64,000 nt of DNA. Origin: Leeuwenhoekiella nanhaiensis (GTDB lineage: Bacteria > Bacteroidota > Bacteroidia > Flavobacteriales > Flavobacteriaceae). The notes under the pieces are model-generated. The model was not told the origin of the DNA, searched no databases, and worked only from the letters and a program-made list of their open reading frames with translations. Below are positions 9,407-17,598 of the stretch, one piece after another (within the stretch, counting starts at the first letter, position 1; each line of letters starts with the position of its first letter). Where the stretch lies: contig NZ_KZ319287.1 of assembly GCF_002744755.1 (NCBI RefSeq), positions 124,001 through 188,000 of the forward strand, in the 5' to 3' direction. A program made the position numbers and the translations under genes.

Positions 9407-10151
9407 CACTCCGCTAATCTCGATTGTAACGCCCTGTTACAATTCGGCAGCCTATATTGAAGCGACTGTAAAATCCATTCAAAACCAAAGCATCATAGGC
9501 TGGGAGTTACTGCTCATTGACGATGGCTCTACAGATGCAACTCTTGAAATTGTAAGCCAACTGGCTGAAGCAGATGCGCGTATTTCTTATTTTCAACAGC
9601 CTAAAAATTTGGGCCCTGCGGCGGCACGTAATCGCGGTATCGAGATGGCTCGTGGCAGTTACCTCACTTTTATTGATGCCGATGATTTGTGGTTTCCGTA
9701 CTTTCTAGAGCGCAGTCTAAAGGCCACAGAGGATCACGCTTTTGTATTTAGTTCGTATCAACGCCTAGATGAAAATCTGCAGCCCTACCTTTCTGATTTC
9801 ATTGTACCGAAACGGGTGAGCTATACCGATATTTTAAAGAGCAATTCCATCAGTTGTCTTACGGCTTTTATTGACATTTCAAAGCTTGGAAAAAAGTACA
9901 TGCCCTTGATTAAAAAGCGTCAGGATATGGGTTTGTGGCTGCAGTATTTAAAGGAAACCGGTTATGCTTATGGCATTCAGGAGCCGCTCGCGGTGTACCG
10001 AATACGACAGGGTTCGCTTTCGCGTAATAAATTAGCCCTGCTCAAATACCAATGGCAGTTTTACCGGGAATTTGCAAACTTAAATCCCTTACAATCGGCG
10101 TACTATATGGCTTGCTGGGCATATAACGGATATGTGAAATACCGCAATTAA
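9384..10151 (+). CDS. Glycosyltransferase family 2 protein
   Basis: 255 aa GT-A enzyme. The N-terminus has SIVTPCYNSAAYIEATVKSI and LLIDDGSTD, the nucleotide-binding core of GT2; FIDADDLW near residue 93 provides the DxD-type metal-binding site. It resembles WcaA-type transferases that elongate lipid-linked exopolysaccharide units. The start lies inside the end of the upstream phosphotransferase gene, implying coupled translation, and the end overlaps by 4 bases with the convergent PaaK-like gene. Confidence 0.9.
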   Translation: MAIKKPINTPLISIVTPCYNSAAYIEATVKSIQNQSIIGWELLLIDDGSTDATLEIVSQLAEADARISYFQQPKNLGPAAARNRGIEMARGSYLTFIDADDLWFPYFLERSLKATEDHAFVFSSYQRLDENLQPYLSDFIVPKRVSYTDILKSNSISCLTAFIDISKLGKKYMPLIKKRQDMGLWLQYLKETGYAYGIQEPLAVYRIRQGSLSRNKLALLKYQWQFYREFANLNPLQSAYYMACWAYNGYVKYRN

Positions 10152-11440
10152 AAACTTCGGGTGAATTGTTTCAGCTTACCGCGCTTGCTTCGGTCTAGCT
10201 GTTTTTTTTGTTCTATTTTGACAGTAACTTCCTGTCCCAGATAATGCAGTAATGCACGCTTTATTTTTTGGAGTTCCGCTTCCGCGAAAGCGTTATCAGC
10301 CACATATGCAATCTCAAAGCGATCAGGCTTAGACTGATGAATCACAAATTCTTTGACCGAGCCGGTGTCAGAAATGATTTCTTTGGTCACATAGTAAAAC
10401 GCCAGCGCCGGAATCTTTTTTCCGTCAGGTAACAGCGCATAATCGCCCACCCGACCTTCCAGTTTGCTTAAAACCGGCAAGCCCTTTTCAAAACTCAAAG
10501 CTCCAAGATCTCCTATTTCATAGCGGATAAAAGGATGCGCCTTATTGAATAGTGCCGTAATCACGATTTTCCCCGAAACACCTTCAGGTAACGGCTTATT
10601 GTGCTCATCCAGAATTTCCACAAAAATCAGTCTGGAGTCTATCTGTAAGTCGCTTCCGGCATTGCCGATTGCAATAATTCCGGTTTCTGAAGCGCCGTAT
10701 TCATTAATAACGGGAACGCCAAACTGCTTTTCAAGCAACGCCAAATCTTCCGGAAACAGCATTTCGGCAGTGACAATGCAGTGGGTAAGACTTGGGCAAA
10801 TACGTTTCAGAACCAGATTTTTTTCAGCCAAATATTTTGCAAACAGCAGCAGCGAACTCGTGTAACCGTTGAGGTAGCTGTAAGCCCTGGTTTTAAAACG
10901 GTGTATAAAGGTTTCAAAATTTTCAGGCGAAGCGTCAAAAATGGGAAAGCGATAGCGATTGCCTAAAAAGTCTTTTAAACGCTCCCCATAATGATCGATA
11001 CCGCTTTTTGGGATTCCATAAAAACGTGCTTCCGTTAGGCCCGTGTTAATCCCCAGCCCGGTATATAAATCCTGAATAGAAGCCCAGGTAAGTGCGTGGG
11101 CGAATTTGTCTTTAGCAAAAATAAAGGGATGACCCGACGACCCGGAAGTCTTGTGTTTGTGAATCGTTTTTTCAGAAAAGTCTTCAGAAAGACGTCTGGA
11201 AAGCGGTTGCTGCAAATCACTTTTGGTCAATACAGGCAGGGAATTCCAGTCTTTGACCTTTCCGGCCAAATTCTTGTAAAAGGGATTTTCAGCAAGATGA
11301 TGCCTAAGAATTTCTGCCTTTCGGGCTTCTGTATAGGCGGAAAAATCCTGTTCTATTTCAGCCTGTAATTGCTGCAATTTGCGTTTCGCGGCCGCGATAG
11401 GATAGCCGTTAAGGCGCAGACTGAGGTTGGTTAAATTCAC
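10148..11440 (-). CDS. Phenylacetate-CoA ligase-like (PaaK/CapK family) adenylate-forming protein
   Basis: 430 aa. A TSGSSG phosphate-binding motif at about residue 98 and NEYGASETG further on are those of the AMP-binding superfamily; IRYEIGDLG corresponds to the ATP-ribose aspartate region. The whole resembles the CapK branch of PaaK-like proteins, often found in capsule loci without a proven substrate. Activity as an acyl-adenylating enzyme is inferred from family; a role in acyl or amino-acid modification of the glycan is inferred from position at the edge of the polysaccharide cluster. It contains a near-copy of the palindrome GCTTTCGCGAAAGC at 10278-10291. Confidence 0.8.
   Translation of the reverse strand: MNLTNLSLRLNGYPIAAAKRKLQQLQAEIEQDFSAYTEARKAEILRHHLAENPFYKNLAGKVKDWNSLPVLTKSDLQQPLSRRLSEDFSEKTIHKHKTSGSSGHPFIFAKDKFAHALTWASIQDLYTGLGINTGLTEARFYGIPKSGIDHYGERLKDFLGNRYRFPIFDASPENFETFIHRFKTRAYSYLNGYTSSLLLFAKYLAEKNLVLKRICPSLTHCIVTAEMLFPEDLALLEKQFGVPVINEYGASETGIIAIGNAGSDLQIDSRLIFVEILDEHNKPLPEGVSGKIVITALFNKAHPFIRYEIGDLGALSFEKGLPVLSKLEGRVGDYALLPDGKKIPALAFYYVTKEIISDTGSVKEFVIHQSKPDRFEIAYVADNAFAEAELQKIKRALLHYLGQEVTVKIEQKKQLDRSKRGKLKQFTRSF
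10278..10291. repeat. Near-perfect copy of the GCTTTCGCGAAAGC palindrome
   Basis: GCTTCCGCGAAAGC differs by one base from the perfect 14-base palindrome at 14450. It lies inside the PaaK-like gene, in a frame that encodes A-F-A-E-A. Confidence 0.5.
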
Positions 11441-11474
11441 AAGACTAAAATTAGTAGGTCAATTTACAAACATT

Positions 11475-11482
11475 TATTTTTG
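11475..11482 (+). promoter_or_regulatory. Candidate -7 element of the purD promoter
   Basis: TATTTTTG fits TAnnTTTG exactly and lies 29 bases before the purD ATG. The -33 side has only TTAG at 11451-11454, 20 bases upstream. A short inverted repeat (GCTTAA / TTAAGC) follows in the leader. Confidence 0.4.
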
Positions 11483-11510
11483 AGGCTTAATTAATTTTTA
11501 AGCTCATCTG

Positions 11511-12782
11511 ATGCATATTCTTATTCTGGGCGCCGGCGGGCGTGAACATACATTTGCCTACAAAATTGCTCAAAGTCCTAAATGTGAGAAGCTTTTTGTG
11601 GCTCCGGGTAATGCTGGTACTGCCGGTATCGCGACTAACGTTGATATTTCGGTAACCGATTTTGAAGCGATAAAAAAACTGGTTTTAGACGAAAATATAG
11701 ATATGGTGGTTGTAGGCCCTGAAGATCCGCTGGTACACGGGGTATACGATTTCTTTAAAAATGATAAGGAATTAGCGCAGGTTGCGGTAATTGGTCCGTC
11801 AAAACGCGGGGCATTACTGGAAGGTAGTAAAGAGCGGGCTAAAGAATTTATGGCGCTGTACAACATTCCCACAGCGGCTTATGAAAGTTTTAAAGCCGAA
11901 AGTCTTGACGCCGGAAAAGCATTTTTAGAAGACTTGAAGCCACCTTATGTGTTGAAAGCAGATGGTTTGGCCGCCGGAAAAGGCGTTGTGATCTTAAATG
12001 ATCTTGAAGATGCTAAAGCCGAATTGACCGATATGCTCACCAATAAAAAATTTGGTGCTGCCAGCGAAACCGTGGTAATCGAAGAGTTTTTGGATGGTAT
12101 TGAGCTCAGTGTTTTTGTGCTTACAGACGGTAAAAATTACATCACCTTGCCTACGGCGAAAGATTACAAGCGTATTGGTGAAGGCGATAAAGGGCTGAAC
12201 ACCGGCGGGATGGGAGCAGTTTCTCCCGTTCCGTTTGCAGATGCGACCTTTATGGAAAAAATAGAAAATCGAATCGTAAAACCTACGATAGAAGGGCTAA
12301 AGGCCGAAGAAATTGATTACAAAGGCTTTATCTTTATCGGACTCATCAAAGTAGGGGATGATCCTAAAGTGATTGAGTACAACGTACGTATGGGCGACCC
12401 TGAGACTGAAGTCGTGCTGCCGCGTATCAAAAATGATCTCGTAGACGTTTTTGAAAAAGTTGCCGCACAAAAACTAGATGAGGTCGAGCTGGACCTAGAT
12501 CCCAGATCTGCAGCTACCGTAATGCTTGTGAGCGGCGGTTACCCCGAGGCTTATGAAAAAGGAAAGGTTTTAACCGGCTCCGAAGCTGTTGAAAGTTCTC
12601 TGGTATTCCACGCAGGTACCCATCTAAAAGATGGAGAAGTGGTTACCTCCGGAGGGCGTGTGATGGCGGTGACTTCGCTTCACGAGGATTTTAAGGAAGC
12701 GCTTAAAACATCTTATAAAAACATTGAGAAAATCAAATTTGATAAGATGAACTACCGCAAAGACATTGGTTTTGATTTGTAA
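11511..12782 (+). CDS. purD: Phosphoribosylamine-glycine ligase
   Basis: 423 aa, usual length for the family. The ATP-grasp enzyme joins 5-phosphoribosylamine and glycine to GAR, the second step of purine synthesis. Visible marks: N-terminal ILGAGGREHTFAYK, VVVGPEDPLVHG, KADGLAAGKGVV around residue 145-157 (ATP-grasp lysine and glycine loop), NTGGMGAVSP, and YNVRMGDPETEVVLPR, which carries the metal-binding Glu/Asn set. It is monocistronic: a -7 element upstream and a strong terminator immediately downstream. Confidence 0.98.
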   Translation: MHILILGAGGREHTFAYKIAQSPKCEKLFVAPGNAGTAGIATNVDISVTDFEAIKKLVLDENIDMVVVGPEDPLVHGVYDFFKNDKELAQVAVIGPSKRGALLEGSKERAKEFMALYNIPTAAYESFKAESLDAGKAFLEDLKPPYVLKADGLAAGKGVVILNDLEDAKAELTDMLTNKKFGAASETVVIEEFLDGIELSVFVLTDGKNYITLPTAKDYKRIGEGDKGLNTGGMGAVSPVPFADATFMEKIENRIVKPTIEGLKAEEIDYKGFIFIGLIKVGDDPKVIEYNVRMGDPETEVVLPRIKNDLVDVFEKVAAQKLDEVELDLDPRSAATVMLVSGGYPEAYEKGKVLTGSEAVESSLVFHAGTHLKDGEVVTSGGRVMAVTSLHEDFKEALKTSYKNIEKIKFDKMNYRKDIGFDL

Positions 12783-12801
12783 AACCAAAAGCATAGAACT
12801 A

Positions 12802-12831
12802 AAAAAAGCCCCGTAATTCGGGGCTTTTTTA
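12802..12831. terminator. Bidirectional intrinsic terminator
   Basis: A 12-bp stem (A-run, GCCCCG, loop TAATT, CGGGGC, T-run) is flanked by A's on the left and T's on the right, so it can end purD transcription on the plus strand and the DUF6341 gene on the minus strand. Confidence 0.92.
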
Positions 12832-12851
12832 ATATGATTAGGGAACAAAAA

Positions 12852-13067
12852 CTAGCTGTTAAGGTTGTGGTGTTCCTGACTGTCAAATTTATTGAGCTGT
12901 ATGCACCAGTACACAAACGCAACTGAAACTACAATGATAAACACAATATTAATGAGATTTGCGGCTAACCAGCTGCTGTCCTGTAACTCACGCAACCAAT
13001 CAAGTGGTGCAAATGCCACATCAACAAAAAAATCCTGAATTCCGTAAAATAAATCTTTCAATTCCAT
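12852..13067 (-). CDS. DUF6341 family small membrane protein
   Basis: 71 aa with one membrane helix at about residues 38-56, preceded by a conserved-looking FVDVAFAPLDWLRELQDSSWLAAN segment (in part) and ending in a short polar tail. I recognise the pattern as the flavobacterial DUF6341 family; function unknown. It is divergent from the DUF6427 gene and convergent with purD, an arrangement I recall as common in this family of bacteria. Confidence 0.8.
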   Translation of the reverse strand: MELKDLFYGIQDFFVDVAFAPLDWLRELQDSSWLAANLINIVFIIVVSVAFVYWCIQLNKFDSQEHHNLNS

Positions 13068-13148
13068 AATTGTATACTTTTACATCCTGATTACGAATGC
13101 CGCACCCGTTATTTTGAGTTGTGCGTTGCAAAAATAGAAAAAACTACA

Positions 13149-14081
13149 ATGCTAACAAGCTTTTTTGGCGCTTCAAAACCTATAAATTTCGCAGTAATCG
13201 TGCTGGGTGTGATTCTGTTTCTAACAGGATATTACACACTTTCAGAATATTATGAGTTAACGGCTCTGGGTATTTTGAGTCGGTTTATGGTTTTACTACT
13301 GTATTTGTTTTCGCTGGGAGTGCTCAATTTTGTGGTAAAACGCAACACCCTAACTCGCAGAACGACTTACATTGTATTCTTTTTCGCCTGCTTTACCCTG
13401 GCTATTCCGCAGACTTTTTTTAACACAAACACCATACTTTCGGGCTTGTTTGTGCTTTTAGCCCTACGCCGAATCATCAGTTTAAAGTCAGAAAAAGACC
13501 AAAAAAAGAAAATTTTTGACGCTGCCTTCTGGATTGCCATCGCCTCGCTGTTTTTCTTCTGGAGTCTTCTTTTTCTGGTGGTACTCTATTTTGCCATACT
13601 GTTTTACACGCCTAACGAATACCGGAACTGGTTGCTTCCGTTTGCGGGTTTATTTACCGTTTTCATCCTGACATTTACTTTCAGCCTGTATTACGAAGGG
13701 GCAGCTGTATTTGCGCGTAACTACGTGCAATTACCCACCTATGATTTTTCGGCCTATAACAACCTGAGACTTTTACTGCCCACATCGTTTATTATTACGC
13801 TTTACCTGTGGTGCGGCTTTCGGTATATATCGCAGATTAGTGACGTGAGCCAAAAATTGAAAGCTTCGTATCTGCTTACCTTTATCAGCTCTGTGGTGGC
13901 TCTGTTTATCGCAATTATTCTGGCCCCTGACCGCGACGGCAGCGAATTGTATTTTCTGTTTGGTCCTTTAGCAATTATCACAGCAAATTATATCGAAACC
14001 AGCACGGGTTTTTGGTTTAAAGAAATGATGATGTGGCTGGCGCTGCTCATTCCGTTTATGGCAATCTTATGGGGTGCTTAG
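13149..14081 (+). CDS. DUF6427 family membrane protein
   Basis: 310 aa from the ATG at 13149, which gives the family-typical beginning MLTSFFGASKPINF; a TTG at 13119 in frame is less likely. It has nine to ten hydrophobic helices and no catalytic motif that I recognise. DUF6427 proteins are widespread in Flavobacteriaceae and uncharacterised. The nuclease-like gene starts inside its last codons. Confidence 0.82.
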   Translation: MLTSFFGASKPINFAVIVLGVILFLTGYYTLSEYYELTALGILSRFMVLLLYLFSLGVLNFVVKRNTLTRRTTYIVFFFACFTLAIPQTFFNTNTILSGLFVLLALRRIISLKSEKDQKKKIFDAAFWIAIASLFFFWSLLFLVVLYFAILFYTPNEYRNWLLPFAGLFTVFILTFTFSLYYEGAAVFARNYVQLPTYDFSAYNNLRLLLPTSFIITLYLWCGFRYISQISDVSQKLKASYLLTFISSVVALFIAIILAPDRDGSELYFLFGPLAIITANYIETSTGFWFKEMMMWLALLIPFMAILWGA

Positions 14082-14713
14082 ATTTGCCTACCATTGAAGA
14101 CCAACTTAAAAGGCGCTGGACCTATCCTGAACACTGGTTTCAAAAGCAGAATGATCTCTGGGATTCTCGCAGTAATTTTATTTATGATTTACCTGATTTT
14201 GAAGTTTTGATTTCACGCATCAAGCTTGAATCTCAGGCTCACAATCTGGATTATCAACACTTTTTTCAGTATGCGATCAACCGCTGGTACAACTACTGGA
14301 GCGCCCGCGCTGTTGAACAGGTTTTTTGCGAGCAGCGGGGAGTAGTCGCTGCACAAAATGCCAAAGACCGTCTGGTTGATTTTAGCATAAACAGGATTAA
14401 TTTTGACTTGAAAACTTCCGTTTTTCCAAAGGCTTTTAATCAGGATCTCGCTTTCGCGAAAGCAAACCCCGCACAACTCATCAACTGGCTGTATACGCAT
14501 CAAAGCACCGGCAGGCGCTTTCATCTGGAAAACCGGCTCTTTATAATCGTGCATAAAGCGGACGGAAGGCATTACCGGTTAAAGGCAGAAATATCCTGGT
14601 TGCAAGGGCTTATTGCAGATTATGTGAGTACTTTTGATGCCTCAAAATTAGTTGCAGTTTCAACAATTAACTCAAAAAGCGTTTTTGCGGATATTATCTG
14701 GGCAGTACGATGA
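14069..14713 (+). CDS. Putative PD-(D/E)XK-type endonuclease partnered with a DNA adenine methylase
   Basis: 214 aa from the ATG at 14069, overlapping the DUF6427 gene by 13 bases; an ATG at 14033 is possible but would deepen the overlap. No named family is assigned with confidence. A candidate nuclease core is visible: E83 in a helix, D104 in LVDFS, then FDLKTSV with D113-x-K115, spaced as in PD-(D/E)XK enzymes and followed by a strand carrying the lysine. Trp/Tyr-rich helices precede it. The start of the adenine methylase overlaps its stop (ATGA), the typical architecture of type II restriction-modification pairs. The activity is inference. Homologous gene pairs in other Bacteroidota are usually annotated only as hypothetical plus methylase. 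Confidence 0.6.
   Translation: MGCLDLPTIEDQLKRRWTYPEHWFQKQNDLWDSRSNFIYDLPDFEVLISRIKLESQAHNLDYQHFFQYAINRWYNYWSARAVEQVFCEQRGVVAAQNAKDRLVDFSINRINFDLKTSVFPKAFNQDLAFAKANPAQLINWLYTHQSTGRRFHLENRLFIIVHKADGRHYRLKAEISWLQGLIADYVSTFDASKLVAVSTINSKSVFADIIWAVR
14450..14463. repeat. Perfect palindrome GCTTTCGCGAAAGC
   Basis: A 14-base perfect palindrome inside the nuclease-like gene, reading A-F-A-K-A in frame. A one-mismatch copy occurs at 10278-10291 and a degraded one at 39775-39788. I recall this motif as frequent in several marine Flavobacteriaceae genomes. Confidence 0.55.
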
Positions 14714-15705
14714 ATTATATAGGCTCAAAACATAAACTTTCTTCTTGGTTGCTCAGCAGCATCAGTGACGTGTGTGGGCCTGATTTATCGAAGTTTGTTT
14801 TCTGTGATTTGTTTGCCGGTACGGGTAGTGTGGGGCGCACGTTTAAGCCTTTGGTTAAAGGGGTTATCGCAAACGATCTGGAGTTTTACAGCTATGTCCT
14901 AAACCAAAATTACATCGGCAACAATGAGCCGATTGATGCTTCGGCCTATATTGAAGAATTAGAAAATCTACCACCAAAAGCAGGTTTTATCTTCAATACC
15001 TATTGCGAGGATGGAGCATCGGGGCGTTTGTATTTTTCGGCCGAAAACGGCAAAAAAATTGATACGATCCGCAGCCAAATTGAAGTATGGTTTTCGCAGG
15101 GCGAAATAAACGAAGACGTGTATTTCTTTCTGTTGGCCAGTTTGCTGGAGAGTGCCGATAAGGTTGCCAATACGGCTTCGGTTTATGGCGCGTATTTAAA
15201 AAAACTGAAAAAATCGGCTCAAAACACCCTGACCTTAAAACCTGCTGATTTCGAAATCACCCCGGGTAATCATTCGGTCTATAACCAAAACAGCAACGAA
15301 CTCATCAAAGCTATTTCGGGCGATATTTTATACCTCGACCCGCCTTACAACGCGCGGCAGTATGGTGCCAATTATCATGTGCTTAATACTATTGCAAAAA
15401 AAGATACCTTTGTACCCAAAGGGAAAACCGGGTTGCGGAGCTATAAAAAAAGTGCCTTTTGCAGTAAAATTGAGGTTGCAACCGCTTTTGAAGAATTGAT
15501 AAAGCAGGCAGATTTTAAAACGATTTTCCTGAGTTACAATAATGAAGGCTTAATGCCCGCTGAAACCGTAAAAGCGATTATGCAGCGGTACGGCAAATAC
15601 GATTTGGTCACCACATCGTATCAGCGTTTTAAAGCCGACAAGACCGAAAACCGCAATCATAAAGCAACCGGTACAACCGAATATTTACACATTTTAGAAA
15701 AATAA
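14710..15705 (+). CDS. DNA adenine methylase (D12 class N6-adenine methyltransferase)
   Basis: 331 aa. MNYIGSKHKLSSWLL is the N-terminal motif X of Dam/D12 methylases; DLFAGTGSVG from about residue 33 is the AdoMet-binding motif I; DPPYNARQYGANYH with D210-P-P-Y213 is catalytic motif IV. It transfers a methyl group from AdoMet to N6 of adenine at an unknown DNA site. The ATGA overlap with the nuclease-like gene means coupled synthesis. It probably protects the host from that partner; alternatively the pair is a regulatory methylation unit. DUF4254 follows after 6 bases. Confidence 0.92.
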   Translation: MNYIGSKHKLSSWLLSSISDVCGPDLSKFVFCDLFAGTGSVGRTFKPLVKGVIANDLEFYSYVLNQNYIGNNEPIDASAYIEELENLPPKAGFIFNTYCEDGASGRLYFSAENGKKIDTIRSQIEVWFSQGEINEDVYFFLLASLLESADKVANTASVYGAYLKKLKKSAQNTLTLKPADFEITPGNHSVYNQNSNELIKAISGDILYLDPPYNARQYGANYHVLNTIAKKDTFVPKGKTGLRSYKKSAFCSKIEVATAFEELIKQADFKTIFLSYNNEGLMPAETVKAIMQRYGKYDLVTTSYQRFKADKTENRNHKATGTTEYLHILEK

Positions 15706-15711
15706 CCAGCC

Positions 15712-16326
15712 ATGATAACACATACCGCAAAACGTATATTTGAGCGCGCTGTAGACGATTACCACATAAAAGACCGCGTTGATCAGCCTTTTGACAACCC
15801 GTACGACACCGATGTTGATTTTTTAGAGCATTTGCTCTACCGCAAAGCCTGGATCGATACGGTGCAGTGGCATTATGAAGACCTTATTCGCGATCCGCAA
15901 ATCGATCCCGTTGATGCGCTGGAGCTCAAGCGAAAAATCGACGCTTCAAACCAGGATCGTACCGATATGGTGGAGTATATAGACAGCTATTTCTTAAAGC
16001 TTTACCGCGATGTAGAGCCTAAGGATTCGGCAACCATCAATACCGAAAGTCCGGCCTGGGCATTAGACCGTCTCGCCATTCTCACCCTTAAGATTTACCA
16101 TATGGAAGAGGAGGCAAATCGTGAAGATGCCTCAGACGAGCACAAAATCGCCTGTCAAAACAAACTCGACGTACTTATTGAGCAGCGTGTAGATTTATGT
16201 ACGGCTATAGACACGCTGGTGCGCGATATCGAAAACGGTGACAAGTATATGAAGGTCTATAAGCAGATGAAAATGTACAACGACGAGGAACTCAACCCCG
16301 TGCTGCGCAGCCAAAGCAAGAAGTAA
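15712..16326 (+). CDS. DUF4254 domain-containing protein
   Basis: 204 aa, soluble and strongly acidic, almost wholly helical. It matches the DUF4254 family of Bacteroidota as I recall it, with the HLLYRKAWIDTVQWHYED segment near residue 45-60 and NTESPAWALDRLAILTLK around residue 106-123. Function unknown. Its stop directly abuts the ATG of a GT9 heptosyltransferase-type gene, and the two commonly occur together, so a link to lipopolysaccharide core synthesis is possible. Confidence 0.88.
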   Translation: MITHTAKRIFERAVDDYHIKDRVDQPFDNPYDTDVDFLEHLLYRKAWIDTVQWHYEDLIRDPQIDPVDALELKRKIDASNQDRTDMVEYIDSYFLKLYRDVEPKDSATINTESPAWALDRLAILTLKIYHMEEEANREDASDEHKIACQNKLDVLIEQRVDLCTAIDTLVRDIENGDKYMKVYKQMKMYNDEELNPVLRSQSKK

Positions 16327-17367
16327 ATGCCGGTTGCCCAAAATCCCCATATTCTGTGCATACGCCTTTCTGCAATGGGGGATGTGGCGATGACCGTACC
16401 CGTATTAATCGCCTTGACACGTACCTATCCCAATTTGGAGATTACGGTGGTGTCGAGGCCTTTTTTTGCGCCTTTTTTTGAACCGCTGGAGCGTGTGCAT
16501 TTCTTTGGCGCAGATGTTAAGGGCAGGTATAAAGGAGCCGTAGGACTCTATAAACTGTATAAAGACCTGCAGCCCGGCCGTTTTACTGCGATTGCCGATT
16601 TGCATAACGTAATCCGCTCTAATGTGCTAAGATCTTTTTTTCGCTTACGCGGAAGTGAATCGGCACAAATTGATAAAGGCAGGGCCGAAAAGAAAGCCTT
16701 AACCCGGGAGATTGATAAGGATTTCAGGGCCTTAAAAAGCACCCACGCGCGTTATGCCGAAGTCTTTAAAAAATTAGGATATCCCGTGCAATTAACGGGC
16801 AACGAATTCCTACCAAAACAACCTATTACCGACAGTATTCGGGAGCATATAGGTCACGAACCTTACAAATGGCTGGGCGTTGCGCCTTTTGCCGCACACG
16901 CCGGTAAGCACTATCCACTGGAGTTGATTGATGTTGTTCTGTCTCAATTGAACCGCGAATCCTATAAAATCATCCTGTTTGGTGGTGGGGAAGAAGAGAC
17001 TCAAAAGCTACAATCTTTTGCCGATAAATATCCCAATTGCGTTTCGGTAGCAGGTACATTCAGCTTTGCTGAAGAACTCGCGTTGATTTCCCATCTCGAC
17101 GCGATGCTGGCGATGGATAGCGGTAACGGGCATCTTGCCGCGCTTTTTGGTATTCCGGTAGTTACAATTTGGGGAATGACGCATCCGTATTTGGGTTTTA
17201 CGCCCTACGGTCAGCCTCCCGAAAATCAGTTATTGGCAGACCGGGAGCAATTTCCGGCGATTCCCACTTCGGTTTATGGCAATAAAGTCCCTGCCGGCTA
17301 CGAGAAGGCGATGTACAGCATTAAACCGCAACAGGTAGTTGATTGCATCAAAACGGTTTTAGCGTAA
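16327..17367 (+). CDS. Glycosyltransferase family 9 protein (heptosyltransferase-like)
   Basis: 346 aa. The start ILCIRLSAMGDVAMTVPVL carries the SAMGD-type glycine loop of GT9 enzymes such as RfaC/RfaF. The C-domain shows ILFGGGEEE, then LDAMLAMDSGNGHLAALFGIPVVTIWG, the MDSGxxHLAA motif that holds the nucleotide sugar. A role adding an ADP-heptose-like sugar or another sugar to lipid A-core is inferred from family. It begins at the base after the DUF4254 stop. A repeat element and no obvious terminator follow. Confidence 0.9.
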   Translation: MPVAQNPHILCIRLSAMGDVAMTVPVLIALTRTYPNLEITVVSRPFFAPFFEPLERVHFFGADVKGRYKGAVGLYKLYKDLQPGRFTAIADLHNVIRSNVLRSFFRLRGSESAQIDKGRAEKKALTREIDKDFRALKSTHARYAEVFKKLGYPVQLTGNEFLPKQPITDSIREHIGHEPYKWLGVAPFAAHAGKHYPLELIDVVLSQLNRESYKIILFGGGEEETQKLQSFADKYPNCVSVAGTFSFAEELALISHLDAMLAMDSGNGHLAALFGIPVVTIWGMTHPYLGFTPYGQPPENQLLADREQFPAIPTSVYGNKVPAGYEKAMYSIKPQQVVDCIKTVLA

Positions 17368-17410
17368 ACTATCCAGTACAGGTGCTCTCTTTTTTTACTT
17401 CTGATTTTCA

Positions 17411-17512
17411 GGTTTGGGCGTGACCCTGCGGGTCGGGCCATTCGCTGCAATTCCTCGTCCCGATCTGTCGGGACTGCGGGATTTACGCTGCTGTCCCTCA
17501 CGCGGTTTGCAA
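17411..17512. repeat. Cloverleaf-like intergenic repeat element
   Basis: GCGTGA (17418-17423) pairs with TCACGC (17498-17503). Inside are GACCC-TGC-GGGTC (about 17422-17434) and GTCCCGA-TCTG-TCGGGAC (17457-17474), so the segment folds as a closed multi-arm structure. It is more GC-rich than its surroundings and fills the gap between the GT9 and nitronate-monooxygenase genes. I recall similar GGGCGTGACCC...CCTCACGC elements in many Flavobacteriaceae genomes; copy number here cannot be tested. Confidence 0.65.
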
Positions 17513-17598
17513 CTACCATTTTAAAGACTGCTTTTTAATACGCTTTTAAAACAGGAAAGCTGATTAAAAAACTAACTTTAGAAATCAATAAATTGACC

